A DNA stretch of 64,000 nt. Source: Lantana camara. Lineage: Eukaryota; Streptophyta; Magnoliopsida; Lamiales; Verbenaceae. Each line of letters opens with the position of its first letter. The first letter of the stretch is position 1. The notes under the pieces are model-generated. The model was not told the origin of the DNA. It did not search any database and saw only the letters and a program-made list of their open reading frames with translations. The translations under genes were made by a program, and so were the position numbers. Where the stretch lies: contig CM074864.1 in assembly GCA_037501455.1 (NCBI GenBank), positions 29,444,001 through 29,508,000 on the forward strand. Reading direction: 5' to 3'. This document shows, piece after piece, positions 12,436 to 22,823 of the stretch.

Positions 12436-12645
12436 CAATAAGCCCAATATTTGTGCAACTAGACTTATAATAAAGACAACAGGCAAGTATGTAAGAGTCT
12501 CAACAACGTTTCAGCCACTGAAACAGTCCAAAATTCTAACAGAAGATGCACTAAGCTCAAAATTTGTGCTACAAGACTTATAATAAACACAACAGGCAAG
12601 TATGTAAGAGTCTCAACAAAGTTTCAGCCACTGAAACAGTCTCCA
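12436..12645. repeat. Imperfect direct duplication, about 120-bp period
   Basis: ACAACAGGCAAGTATGTAAG plus AGTCTCAACAA and TTTCAGCCACTGAAACAGTC occur twice, about 120 bp apart (near 12476 and 12591). CCAAAATTCTAACAGAA also occurs at about 12342 and 12527. It looks like a local segmental duplication in the CACTA leader. Confidence 0.75.
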
Positions 12646-14659
12646 TAAATTATTACATGCAAAATAATACACAAAACTCATGCTGTCATTGTTGTTGCAT
12701 TATGTGGCTTTGAATTTGCTCACAGCAAGCTGTACTTAAGATGTTGCCAAATTACAACAACCTCGCCTTAGAATTTTACAAATTACAGAAACCTCCCCTT
12801 AAAGAAACATCCCCATTTCTTTATGAAAGAAACAACATGTTCTGATTGGTAACAAAAATCCAAAACATCATGTTCAGATTTTTACCAATAATCCAAAGTT
12901 CACCTTGTCAGTCAGATATCAACAACAAAATGACAACATATTGTTTAGTTTTTAATCAATTTATCAAATTCATAAAGATGGCCCATTTACAAGAATTCAT
13001 AAAGATGACCTATATACCAAGAGTGAAATGAATGACTAATGCATTCTGACATGACCACAGATGAATACGGTTGCACCTTTAAGATGGAATGTGATATGTA
13101 TTTAATGGAGACATAAAACATTCAAATCAGAGCCATCTACATAATTTATAACTTAACACCTATTATTAATACCTGGTCTTCATAATTTAATTTGATGATT
13201 GTCATCTAATCATTTACAAGATTTCTCATCTACACTAGGAAACAAATATCTTACTTTTGCACAATTCAAAAAAACCAAACATTTATTAAAAAGGACATAA
13301 CTTACGAGTCCGGTTCTTGTATCTTGTGAGGCTTTCGCAGAAATTACAGGGGCTCCAACTTGAGCAGCAGTATACGCTCATAATCAAACTCCAACTTGTG
13401 ACTCATTTCTCAAAACGAATGTGAACAATCTAGACTAAAAAAAAAAGGAAAAGACAAAAAAGATATTCAGCAAGCAATAACCAAAGTTTGTAACACTTAC
13501 AGAACATTATGGAGCAAATAGTAGGAAGTTGACATTTACAACTACATTCAACCACCGCACAAAATTAAAATATTTTCATATAAATCTATACAGCGCAAGA
13601 TATAGGACTAAAAGCAAAGCATTCGTACGACTAGTATAAAATGAAAATTATTAAGAAAAACAAAGGAAGAGGAACTCCTTTGAGCTGTATTCATTATATT
13701 GTCCCAAAATACAATCGTTTGGGTTCAGATCACCAAATCATGCATGACTTTACTAGTAAGTCCATAAGCAGTCCATCCTATAGAGTAGTTGTCTGAATAT
13801 TCATTTCATACAAAATCATGCATGCATGCACACAAGATTACACACAGAGGCACATAATAACAGGGACGGAAACACCAATTTTTGGCTTTTGCCTCTTATC
13901 ATCAACTAACACTCATAAGCACAATAATATTTAAAACAATAAGAGTATTATAATCTTCATGTTCACTATGATTCTACTGATAAAGAGCAACAGAGCCAGA
14001 AAAATGAATACAATACAACTCAAATACTCCTTTCATCATTTATTTGAACTTATAACAAAAAACAACTATCTTCTTCAAATGAAATAGATATATACATACA
14101 TGTACAGATATGAAGCTCTAAAATTTACAGAACAGCAAAATATTAGTTGGTTTTTCAACCCAACAAAACTTACTTATTGTAGCACCCGAGTGCAAAGTAC
14201 CACATCCCCCGCAACGAGACCCGACCCGAATATGAAACGGACAATCCATACCCGAGCTAAATCACGGTGAACAGGGACATACACACTCGCTAAGCTAGGC
14301 GGGAACTAACTTTCGCAACCAAAGAGACCGTAAAACGGAAATATTACGAATGCGAAAGCAATGTACATACATATATAACAAGATAATCAAAGAGTAACGG
14401 GTTCAACTAGCATAGATACCTAATCCCAAAATTCAATAAAATCATAAAACATCAATTCCAGATTCTTTCTACTCCTGTAAGCTTATCCTCAATTCACGAT
14501 AATAGTAATAATCAATACAAATCATACATTCTCCGTAACTTAAACAAATCATGATTCATTATGCATATGGACCGACTCTGACCTAGCCGAACGACAGAAT
14601 AAACAAGACTTCCCGCCTAGCACTCCAAACTTGCAAGAACACTGAAAACAATCCGGGTT

Positions 14660-14676
14660 CAGTCTATACGAGACTG
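14660..14676 (-). repeat. Stem-loop near LTR 3' end: CAGTCT / AGACTG
   Basis: A six-base stem with loop ATACG. It is the local member of the stem-loop found at the equivalent position in the other LTR families, and is identical in the paired LTR at 32950-32966. Confidence 0.75.
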
Positions 14677-15846
14677 GTGGGTATAAAACGAGGCATAAGT
14701 AACATTTACAACAATATTTAAACATTCATATGCAAGTTATAATCCCAAATGAGGTTTTTAGAGCATTTCCCAAGTGGATGAAATAAATAAGTCATCAAAA
14801 GGGATTATAACGTTCACTTTTGATTAGGTCGTTTGTGGCCCGGTGAGTGGGCGTGCATTATCTCCAACCAACACCTCGTGTAGTTCATTAAACATTCTTT
14901 CTTTCTATCTTTCATTCATGCATAACATTCTTTTGTGCACATTCATGAACATTTACACCTTCTTCCTCCGGGTGATGGCCGGGTGATCGGCCCGAACCAT
15001 CCATTCATTGACCAAAAGGGGAACATGACTCCCCAGATGGCACTCAGCGTCCATTCCTCGCTAACTCCTAACGAGGTCCGGTTACGCCGTTCAATGGTGG
15101 AACTAGTGTGAGGGATTACCGTCAGCCCATGCCTCCTCGGGTCACCACTCACACCAAGTCCCTGAGCCCCATTATGTGCATAACATTTATTCTTTTCTCG
15201 CCAAAGCATTTGGTAGGTTCATAAAATAAAGGCTTTACGTTGAAATCATTTACTCTTAAAATGACTCTATATACATATAATACATTTTGGTTGAAATCTT
15301 AGCACATTGGAAGTCTATAGGGTTGTTTAACTAAATAGTAGAGAAACCCACCTGTACACCTCTTAGCAACAACATCAAGAAGAAAAGGAGACTCGAAAGT
15401 GTCCTATGAACCCGACATCTCCGCCCTGGAGAAAACTGTACAAAAGACAATGTAACGTGTTCGTGAGACTCAAGACCCCAAATGAACCATATATGACGCA
15501 CGGCATGCAATGAACATGTTATGAATGCGTAAGAGATAATATTATGTAATGAACATGTTCATGTGCACTATTAATGCATTTAAATCCCATAAACGAGTCA
15601 TTCATTCGTTCAAGGAAGCGTTTAACTTCATTCAAGTTCATAACTTTCACATTTAATACCAAATCAATTCAAGGATTCACATAACTATTATGTCACGTAC
15701 TATAACACGTTTACAATTATGGAGTAGGCAAAAAATTACATTCAATTCAAGATTGGCAATTAGGAAGGAATATGAAATAGGTAACAATTTAATTTCTGTA
15801 ATTCAATTAAATCAAATAATATTTAATATAATATAAACATATATAC

Positions 15847-15850
<4 letters not shown>

Positions 15851-15900
<50 letters not shown>
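15851..15900. repeat. (AT)n microsatellite
   Basis: An uninterrupted run of about 25 AT units in the outer LARD 3' LTR. The paired LTR has a much shorter run at about 38177-38197, so the tract has changed length since insertion. Confidence 0.95.
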
Positions 15901-15904
<4 letters not shown>

Positions 15905-16257
15905 GTATACGTATCACCTTGCATGCATTAATATACACAAAATATAAAATTCATGCATGCAAATATGTAATATATATGTACGTACCACGTTATATGCATG
16001 CAAATATTACAAGAGTAACATGCATGCAAATACTACTAATTGACATGCATGCATTAACACATAAAGAAAAAAAAAACATGCACACCACACTTATTAATTT
16101 CATGCCATCATAAATTTATAACAAAGTGCATGCATATATGATATATTCACGAACACACACTTGCAAGCATAATTTATATATACAAACACAACATATATGT
16201 ATATACAACACCAACATGAAAGAAAGGAAAGAATGAAGCAACAGCAACTGCAAAGCT

Positions 16258-16307
16258 CCTCCCCGATCGGGCACTTTGACGCCCAAAAATCTCCTCGGCC
16301 GGGGAGA
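16258..16307. repeat. Palindromic motifs in the outer LARD LTR
   Basis: TCTCC..GGAGA arms around TCGGCCGG lie at 16290-16307, and CTCCCCGATCGGG lies at about 16258-16270. The paired LTR (38543-38592) has the perfect palindrome CCCCGGCCGGGG at 38578-38589. The position in the LTR corresponds to the palindrome arrays of the other families. Confidence 0.7.
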
Positions 16308-17675
16308 TGTAATGCAGAAGCATAGCACCAGTTTAGCCGAAGCTTATTCTCCTGTTTTCCTTACATATAAACGCTGAAGCAAGTAGCAGCAATGAAGGCA
16401 TGAAATCAGTATCAAAACAGGCTAATTAGACTCCGAAAACTGACTAAAATTAACAGCAACTAAGCAAGGAATTAGCAGCAGTTGACAGCAACAATTCAAG
16501 CCCAAAAATAGGGGCAAAACGTCATAAAACAGAGCAGCAACTTCATGCACACATCCACCATCAAACAAGCAATGAATAAGGCAAAGAAGATAAGCAAATT
16601 ACAGCAATTTCAGTCTCAAAACATAGCAGCAGCAGTTCAGTCCGAGAAGAAGGCAAATGACTGCAAGTTTCAACCAATTTCTCCAAAGTTCATGAATGGA
16701 TTCTCAATGAATTCTCAACTACCATAAAATACATTACCATGACTGCAAAGAGGGAGTTAAAGCAACCATATTCATGATTTGAATCAACCAAATCATCAAG
16801 AATTGAAAGAGATCAACATATATGCTCATAACCTAACTATTTCTCCAAGTCAGCCATATATCCATGAAAACAAGATCAAAATTGGGGATGAATTAATCAA
16901 AATGACTCATGATTAATGTATAATACAACCACAAGCTTACCTTGTGGATTAATGGAGGTTTGGAAGAGATTTGATCTTGAATGTCCAAGGGTAGGCTTGA
17001 GCTACGGAAAACTGGAGAGCAGAAGGTTTTGGCTGAATTTTCCCCAAGAGATGAGGGTTATCTCGGTTTGGGGTGATTAAGGCTGGTTAGAGAGTTGAGT
17101 TAGGGTTCTATGAAATCAAACCATAGTTAATTTGGTCAAGGTTTGAATACGATATGGTCATTTTAGTAAATTGTGGCAGATTTGGTTTTCGTTTCGTGTT
17201 TTGGTTGAATTTCGGAGGTTCAAATAACATTGGAAAATTATAAGGTTAAGTTCACTAAACTCGAATTTTCGTTGCGAGTTCAGCGAAGTTGACAAAACTC
17301 GAACCCGAGTTTCCTAGCTCAAGATATCAAATATGGAACCAAGGGTGCGCTAGTCGCTCGTTAGCCCCTGATTTGGATTCCAAAATCAAAATAAATTCGA
17401 AACTCATGCAAACGAACCCGAAAACATGAAACAAACATATATTCATATACATGACATGTATATCTCCAACATATTAAATTTTCACGAAATTTCGGTATCA
17501 AATCATATAAAAACGAAGCACGTTTATAACACTCATAAACCAAACATTTTAAAATTCAGAACAATTAAAATAAATGAGAAAAATTTAATTATAACTTAAG
17601 TGCATGAATTAAAAATACTTTATCAAAGTGTACAAATTAATTAATATAAACCAAATGCATGAAATAAATAAATAA

Positions 17676-17732
<57 letters not shown>
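17676..17732. repeat. AT-rich microsatellite
   Basis: TATATA runs, interrupted once by a C, in the outer LARD 3' LTR. The shorter homologous run is at about 39858-39889. Confidence 0.9.
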
Positions 17733-17735
<3 letters not shown>

Positions 17736-17936
17736 TTAATAACATTAAGATTATATATCAACTAATTCATATATATAATATTAATTGACTTAAGATATAA
17801 GTAAATAAACATTTAATATATAATATTAAATATTTAAAACACGTATAAACAATTAATCACATAATTACATAATTTAATTGCACAATTCATAAACACATAC
17901 GACATATTAGTACAAATGAAAAACCGGGGCGTTACA

Positions 17937-17952
17937 ACCTCTCCCCCTTAAA
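17937..17952 (-). promoter_or_regulatory. Polypurine tract of the outer LARD
   Basis: Read on the minus strand it is TAAGGGGGAGAGGT, directly abutting the 3' LTR start TGTAACGCC. This is the plus-strand priming site for reverse transcription and fixes the element's orientation as minus. Confidence 0.9.
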
Positions 17953-17953
17953 A

Positions 17954-18152
17954 GAATCCGTCCTCGGATTCACTACTCGCCCAAACAAATAATGAGAGAT
18001 TCACCGTCTCTCGCAAACAACAAGGAGAGAGCCCCGTCTCTCGAGCAACAATGAGAGAACCTCGTCTCTCCAACAACAATGAGAGAACCCCGTCTCTCAA
18101 GCAACAAGAGCACCCCGTCTCTCGAACAAAAATAAGAGAATCCCCGTCTCTC
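17954..18152 (-). repeat. Pre-PPT hairpin array of the outer LARD
   Basis: Beside the PPT is a hairpin with arms GAATCCG and CGGATTC (17954-17971), then about six units between 17993 and 18152. Each unit has the form GAGAGA..TCTCTC with a C/T-rich centre of the type TCCCCG and 28-30 bp spacing. The array matches the one in the inner LARD (25777-25980) in position, order and content. Confidence 0.88.
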
Positions 18153-18746
18153 ACCAACAATCAACAAAGCAAGGAAGTCTCCAATACCCCCGAGCAGCAC
18201 AACACGAAACAATAATTAAAGTCACGTAAGACACGCAAAGCAGGTAATAGATATCATCCAAGTTGATTATCAATTACTTCAACTAATTCAACATGGTAAG
18301 GAATCAAAGCACCTAACATAAAAATCATTTAAGTAAATTTGCATGGATGCATGTATCATGGATGCTACATGTACAGTTCACCAATGTACAGAAATTTGGA
18401 GTTGGGAGTTTCGTTATACAATGCATGATCTGCCTTGAAAGTGAGTGTAGAGCTTGATTTGTCTTTAATTTCTTCAGTATGACCCGGTGAAGCCATAATA
18501 GATCCTCTTCAAATATTATTCTTGATTCCCTTCTGACTTTTACTGCTCCTAATTCTCTTCGATCTCTCATCATTTCCCATAATCTTCATTCGTCCCGACT
18601 AACTCTTTGAAATAATCGGGTTTTGACCTTTCCTTATACCCTTAGACCATCCGTTCCAAAGTTAGGTCCATAGCTACTATCTTTTCCCTATATCAAAACC
18701 TAACCTACTATTGAAGATAACTACCCTTGGCATCTTTAAAAGTTTA
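18153..18746 (-). other. Outer LARD internal domain, PPT-proximal part, noncoding
   Basis: No ORF here has recognisable similarity. The minus strand is related to the inner LARD internal domain (GGTCTAACTTCGAGAC at 25275 there, and a related string at 18640-18690 here). The inner LARD integrated at 18746/18747 within this domain. Confidence 0.75.
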
Positions 18747-20567
18747 TGTAACGCCCCAGTTTTCAGTTTTAAATAATGTGACGTATTTGTTTATAAATTT
18801 CGCGATTTAATTATTTAATTATATGATTAATTGTTTATAAATGTTTATATTTGATTCAAACTATGAACTATTTCTATTTTAACTTAATTCATTTTATTTT
18901 ACTTTGATATTTAGTGTTTAATTTCTTAATTGAGGTTTCACGTTACCTTAACTGTTTTGGTAATTTCGTTAATTAATTTCAACATGTTATTAGTTGGTTT
19001 TAAATTAATTAATATGGAATTTAAGTTTAGTAATTTAATTATAACAATATGAATTCGTTCATGCGCTTGAGTGTTCTATTCTACTTCGTTCTTATATGTA
19101 ATGATATCAGATTGGCGTGAAAATTTAATATGTCGTAAATATGTGTGTTATGAACATGCCTATATGCTCGGTTTATGTTTTCGGATTCATTTGACGTGTT
19201 TATGAATTTAATTTTGATTGTGGAACCAAATCGGGGGCTAACGAGCAATTAGCGCACCCTTGGTTCCGTGCGTGATATCTTGAGCTCGGGAATTCGGATT
19301 CGAATTCCGTCAACTCCGTTGCCTTCGTATCGACGATCCGGAGACAATGGAACAAGCCTCATACCTTTTTGAGATCATTAAGACCTCCGAAATCCAACCG
19401 TAACGAGCAACTCGTGCAAGAAGAACTCCTTTTGTTGACTAGTCTTCATGGTGGGACCCCCTAACACCTCTTAACTTAACCCTACCTTAACCATGACTCT
19501 TGTACCTTGAGTTAACCCCTTTCTCTTCCCTTTAAGCTGCAAAAACCGAACCAAACCCTCATTTTTCTGCAGCAACTGAACGAGAGAGAGAAGAAGAGGA
19601 GAAGAGAGGAAAACCTTGGCCATTTTTGTGGTTTTGGAGCTCAAACCACCACCTTTCTCTCCCAAATCTTCAAGGTATGAATATTTATGTCTTATATACT
19701 CTATTATACTTGATTTCATCTTCTTACAACATGATTTGGATCAGAATTGATTAGGGTTTGAATTATGAGATTGGTATGAACTTTTAGGGATTTTTGCTCT
19801 TGTGACCTAATTGCTTGGGTAGCTAATTTCCTTGCTTGTAAATGAGTATATGAGCTTGTTTCTTGGCTTATTTCTTTCCTAACTGATAGTATATGATGTT
19901 AGGAGGATTTCATATCTTGCTCCTTTTATGAAATTATGAGTTATGGAGCTTCAAACTTGATGATCAAATTGATTCCCCTGTTTTTCGAACTGCTATGTGA
20001 GATTTGGTGTTGTTGCATGATCATATGACCTCCATTTCGTGTGAAAATGCATGGAGTTGATGTACACTCATTGCTCTATATGTTAACATTCATGCTTTAA
20101 GTATTTGGTTCCATTTGAAGCCTCAAAACCGCAAGACATGGCCTGTTCTTATGCATGATCTTTGACAGAATTGTTGCTGTTGAGTTTGGTAACTTGTTGG
20201 TCCTTCTAATGTGCTTTAAATTGTACCATTTTGCATATATATGATGTATATTAGTTGTTTGGTATGTTAGCATGCATTCCCCAAAGTTTCAGATCCAAAT
20301 TCAAGCACTAAGTACTTGATCAAGGCATGATTGAACAATTGAGCTCTTATGTGCGATTTTGGCGACCCAGTTTTGTTGCTTGGATTCGATGCCCTTAACG
20401 TGTGATTTAGCCTTTTCACTCTAAATGAAAAATGTTCATAACATACCAAATATGTTTCATATTAAGTTTCAGAGCATTTGGAGTTCATTTGGTATGCCTT
20501 TGGATTGAGTTTGTTTGAGTTCAGTTTTGCCGGTTAGGTCTTGCATGCGCCTCAAGTTCTGTACCGT

Positions 20568-20691
20568 GACACCCCCGTGTCTCATTTACTCATAAGAGGG
20601 AGACACGGGCGTGTCACACCTTCTGGGCAGCTCTGTACTGAGCCACGCCCGTGGCTCAGTTGGGCTAGGGTTGGTGACACCCCCGTGTCAC
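20568..20691. repeat. Array of four interrupted palindromes in the 5' LTR
   Basis: Unit 1 (20568-20581) has arm GACAC and centre CCCC. Unit 2 (20602-20615) has arm GACAC and centre GGGC. Unit 3 (20638-20659) has arm CTGAGCCACG and centre CC. Unit 4 (20674-20691) has arm GTGACAC and centre CCCC. In every unit the second arm is the exact reverse complement of the first. Arm sequence and length vary between units while symmetry is kept. The identical array is at 27820-27943 in the 3' LTR. Confidence 0.93.
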
Positions 20692-22326
20692 TTCCCATGT
20701 GCAGTCTTTGTTGCTTCCTTTTCGGTTTTTGATTTTTTTCACCTCCTTAATGATTTTATCTCCTTTCGTGTTGAACTATGAACTTGTTTTGCTATATGTT
20801 GGGAGCATTTTGGTGCAATTTCATGATATTTGGATGAGGTTTAAAGTATGCTCTTAGTGAATTGCTTTGACGTGGCTTAAATGCTTCTATATGAAATATT
20901 AAGTACATTCTTGTATTCTTTTGATGTCTTAAGTGATGTTCTTTGCCTTTTTGTGTATCATGCTCAATGTAAACATGTTTGAAGGTATAACATGATTATG
21001 GTTCTAGGATTTTGTAAGATATTGCTAAGAATTATGAAAAATATGAAATAAATGAGTATGATACCTTCATTTCTTGAAAGTATTTGAATGAATGGCTTGT
21101 GATATGCCTTAATTGCATTAATAGTGCACATGAACGTCTTTATGATATAACATGATCATATATGCATTCATTTCATATTCACTTCATTGCCGTGCGTCAT
21201 ATATGGTTCATTTAGAGTCTTGAGTCTCACGTACACGTCTTGTGGTCTTTTGAACAGTTTGTCTCCAGGGTGGAGAGCTTTTGATCATTCAGGCACTTGG
21301 TGCTCGATCCTTGTTTCTTCACGGTTAAGGTGAGGGTGGTTTTCGTTTTAGCTATGTAATAAACCCTACAACCCTGATGTGAAAAGCTTTGGCCAAAACC
21401 TTATGATTATATATATATGATTTTCAAATGAAGTTATCGAGTAAATCCTTCTGAATTATGCGTATGAGCGTATGTAAACTTAAAAATGGTTTTGTAATGA
21501 GGCTATGCTCCAAACCGTGTGTCTTCATGCTAGCTACGGAATAGGATGACACGGAGAGGTACGTATATAGCATATGCCGAATTACACGGTAAGGTATGAT
21601 TTCTTATAGTATGTATTGGTCGAGTAAACCCTTTTTCAAATGATTTATGAATTATGTTATGTACTTATGAATTGATTGTTTTGGCGAGACACATTTATAC
21701 TTATTATCGAACGGGCCCCGGGACTTAGTATATGTGGCTAACCGAGGAAGCAAGGGCTGACGGGGATCTTATATACTAGTCCCAACCAAACTACGGTGAT
21801 ACCGGCCCTCGCTAGGAGATTTAGCGGGGAATGGGAGCTGAGTGCCTTTGGGGGAGTCATGAAACCCCATTGGCCATTGACAGAGGTGGTCGGGTCTTGC
21901 TAACCCGCCCACCACCCGGAGGAAGAAGGTTGGTTAGGATTTAAGCCTCTTCTTATGTATATGTTTTGATAGAATTATGCACCGCGCGGGAATGCCGGGA
22001 CACGGATTGCCCAAACGCATATGATTATGTTATGATTTATGGTCTGTGTCTGTATTATGATATATTGCCTGATCGCCTAATCAATATATTACTGATATTT
22101 ATGTACACGGTCGGAGTTTGGATGGAGGTTGTGCACGCTCACTCGCCGAGCCTTATATTTATGTATGATTTATGAATGGAATGAATTTAATATGAATTAG
22201 TCGTAAAAGTCGAGCATTGTTATCTATTTTCTTGTCCTTTTAGGGAACTAATCGCAAACAAAACCTTGCTCGGGATTTATGACTTGCATGTGCATGTTTT
22301 ATACATATATATCGCTCCTGCTCACT

Positions 22327-22343
22327 CAGTCTTCTAGAGACTG
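22327..22343 (+). repeat. Stem-loop near LTR 3' end: CAGTCT / AGACTG
   Basis: Loop TCTAG in this LTR and TGTAG in the 3' LTR (29579-29595), so one of the very few differences between the two LTRs falls in the loop, not the stem. It is followed by ACCCCTC and the GCAGGTTT block, as in the other families. Confidence 0.8.
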
Positions 22344-22811
22344 ACCCCTCTCCCTCCCCACTTTTTTTTTTTAGTGTGCAGGTTTGATTTTGGAGTTCGA
22401 GCTAGGCGGAGGTGTTTTGGAGCCTCTAGGTGGGTCGAGTTAGTTAGGAGAGTCCCTGCACTCATTTATGTATTGGAATTATGTATGATTCGAGTCTTCG
22501 GTATCCTGACTTGAATAAACATGTAATTGTTATTGAACTGTTTTATTGGATTGTATTTATGAGTTTAAAAGAGGCCTGAAGAGCCCAAATTCCACTTATG
22601 AGTTGTATGTTTGAATTTGAGTTTGCAATGCATTATACGTTGTTGATTGGCTTCATTGCAGGGTCTAGTTCCGCCTAGCTTAGGAAGGTTTTTATGTTTG
22701 TCTCCCGTTCGCTAGGGTTTGATACGGGTGCGGATTTACTATTTCGTTACTCGTGTTGAGCCTTAGTGCGGGGGATGTGGCGCCTCACGTGCGGGGTGCT
22801 ACATCCTTAAG

Positions 22812-22823
22812 TGGTATCAGAGC
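22812..22823 (+). promoter_or_regulatory. Primer-binding site (initiator tRNA-Met) of the inner LARD
   Basis: TGGTATCAGAGC lies eight bases after the LTR end and matches the 3' end complement of plant initiator tRNA-Met. It primes minus-strand DNA synthesis. Confidence 0.92.

Larger units (their letters stand above)
10586..14172. other. Noncoding CACTA 5' region without recognisable genes
   Basis: This AT-rich stretch lies between the tnp2 start and the outer LARD insertion and continues at 40094. No ORF in it resembles a known protein. It holds internal duplications (10860-11310 and 12436-12645) and a plausible minus-strand splice donor (GTAAGT read from about 13307). It probably corresponds to the 5' leader and first introns of the tnp2 transcription unit. 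Confidence 0.6.
14178..17936 (-). repeat. Outer LARD 3' LTR, 3759 bp
   Basis: It pairs with 32468-33887 plus 37927-40093. Landmarks in + coordinates: TGTAGCACC end at 14178, stem-loop CAGTCT/AGACTG at 14660-14676, a long (AT)n run at 15851-15900, palindromes at about 16258-16307, splice-donor-like CACAAG|GTAAGC (minus strand) at 16939-16940, the shared GAGTT..CGAACCCGAGTTTCCTAGCTC block at 17278-17325, a second AT run at 17676-17732, and the GGGGCGTTACA start at 17936. There is a complete copy of the leader region here, whereas the 5' LTR has lost about 90 bp around 39145. No gene. Confidence 0.9.
18747..22803 (+). repeat. Inner LARD 5' LTR, 4057 bp
   Basis: It runs from TGTAACGCCCC to GGGGTGCTACA. 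Landmarks in order: the shared GAGCTCGGGAATTCGGATTC block (19272-19310); a purine-rich leader (19575-19610, GAGAGAGAGAAGAAGAGG type) ending in a splice-donor-like CAAG|GTATGA at 19675; the palindrome array (20568-20691); a G/C-rich block with CACCACCCGGAGGAAGAAGG (21910-21930); stem-loop CAGTCT/AGACTG (22327-22343); GCAGGTTT with GAGCTAGGCGGAG (22378-22412); and the GTCTCCCGTTCGC..GTGCGGGGGATGTGG end module (22700-22803). ORFs of 60-82 codons in it recur identically in the other LTR because the DNA is identical; none looks like a protein. Confidence 0.95.

Noticed and set aside
17948..18212. ORFs of 70-79 codons with repeated ERRGSL/ETGFSH-like peptides across the hairpin array
   Set aside because: They are translations of the GAGAGACGGGG repeat. 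Unit spacing is not a consistent multiple of three, several frames are open at once on both strands, and there is no homologous protein; the same holds at 25676-26028.
19471..19719. 82-codon minus-strand ORF repeated at 26723-26971
   Set aside because: It is antisense to the LTR leader and purine-rich tract; duplicated only because the LTRs are. No recognisable protein.
20541..20732. 63-codon ORF repeated exactly at 27793-27984
   Set aside because: It lies over the palindrome array in both LTRs. Identity only reflects near-identical LTR DNA; there is no family motif and no conservation in other LTRs.
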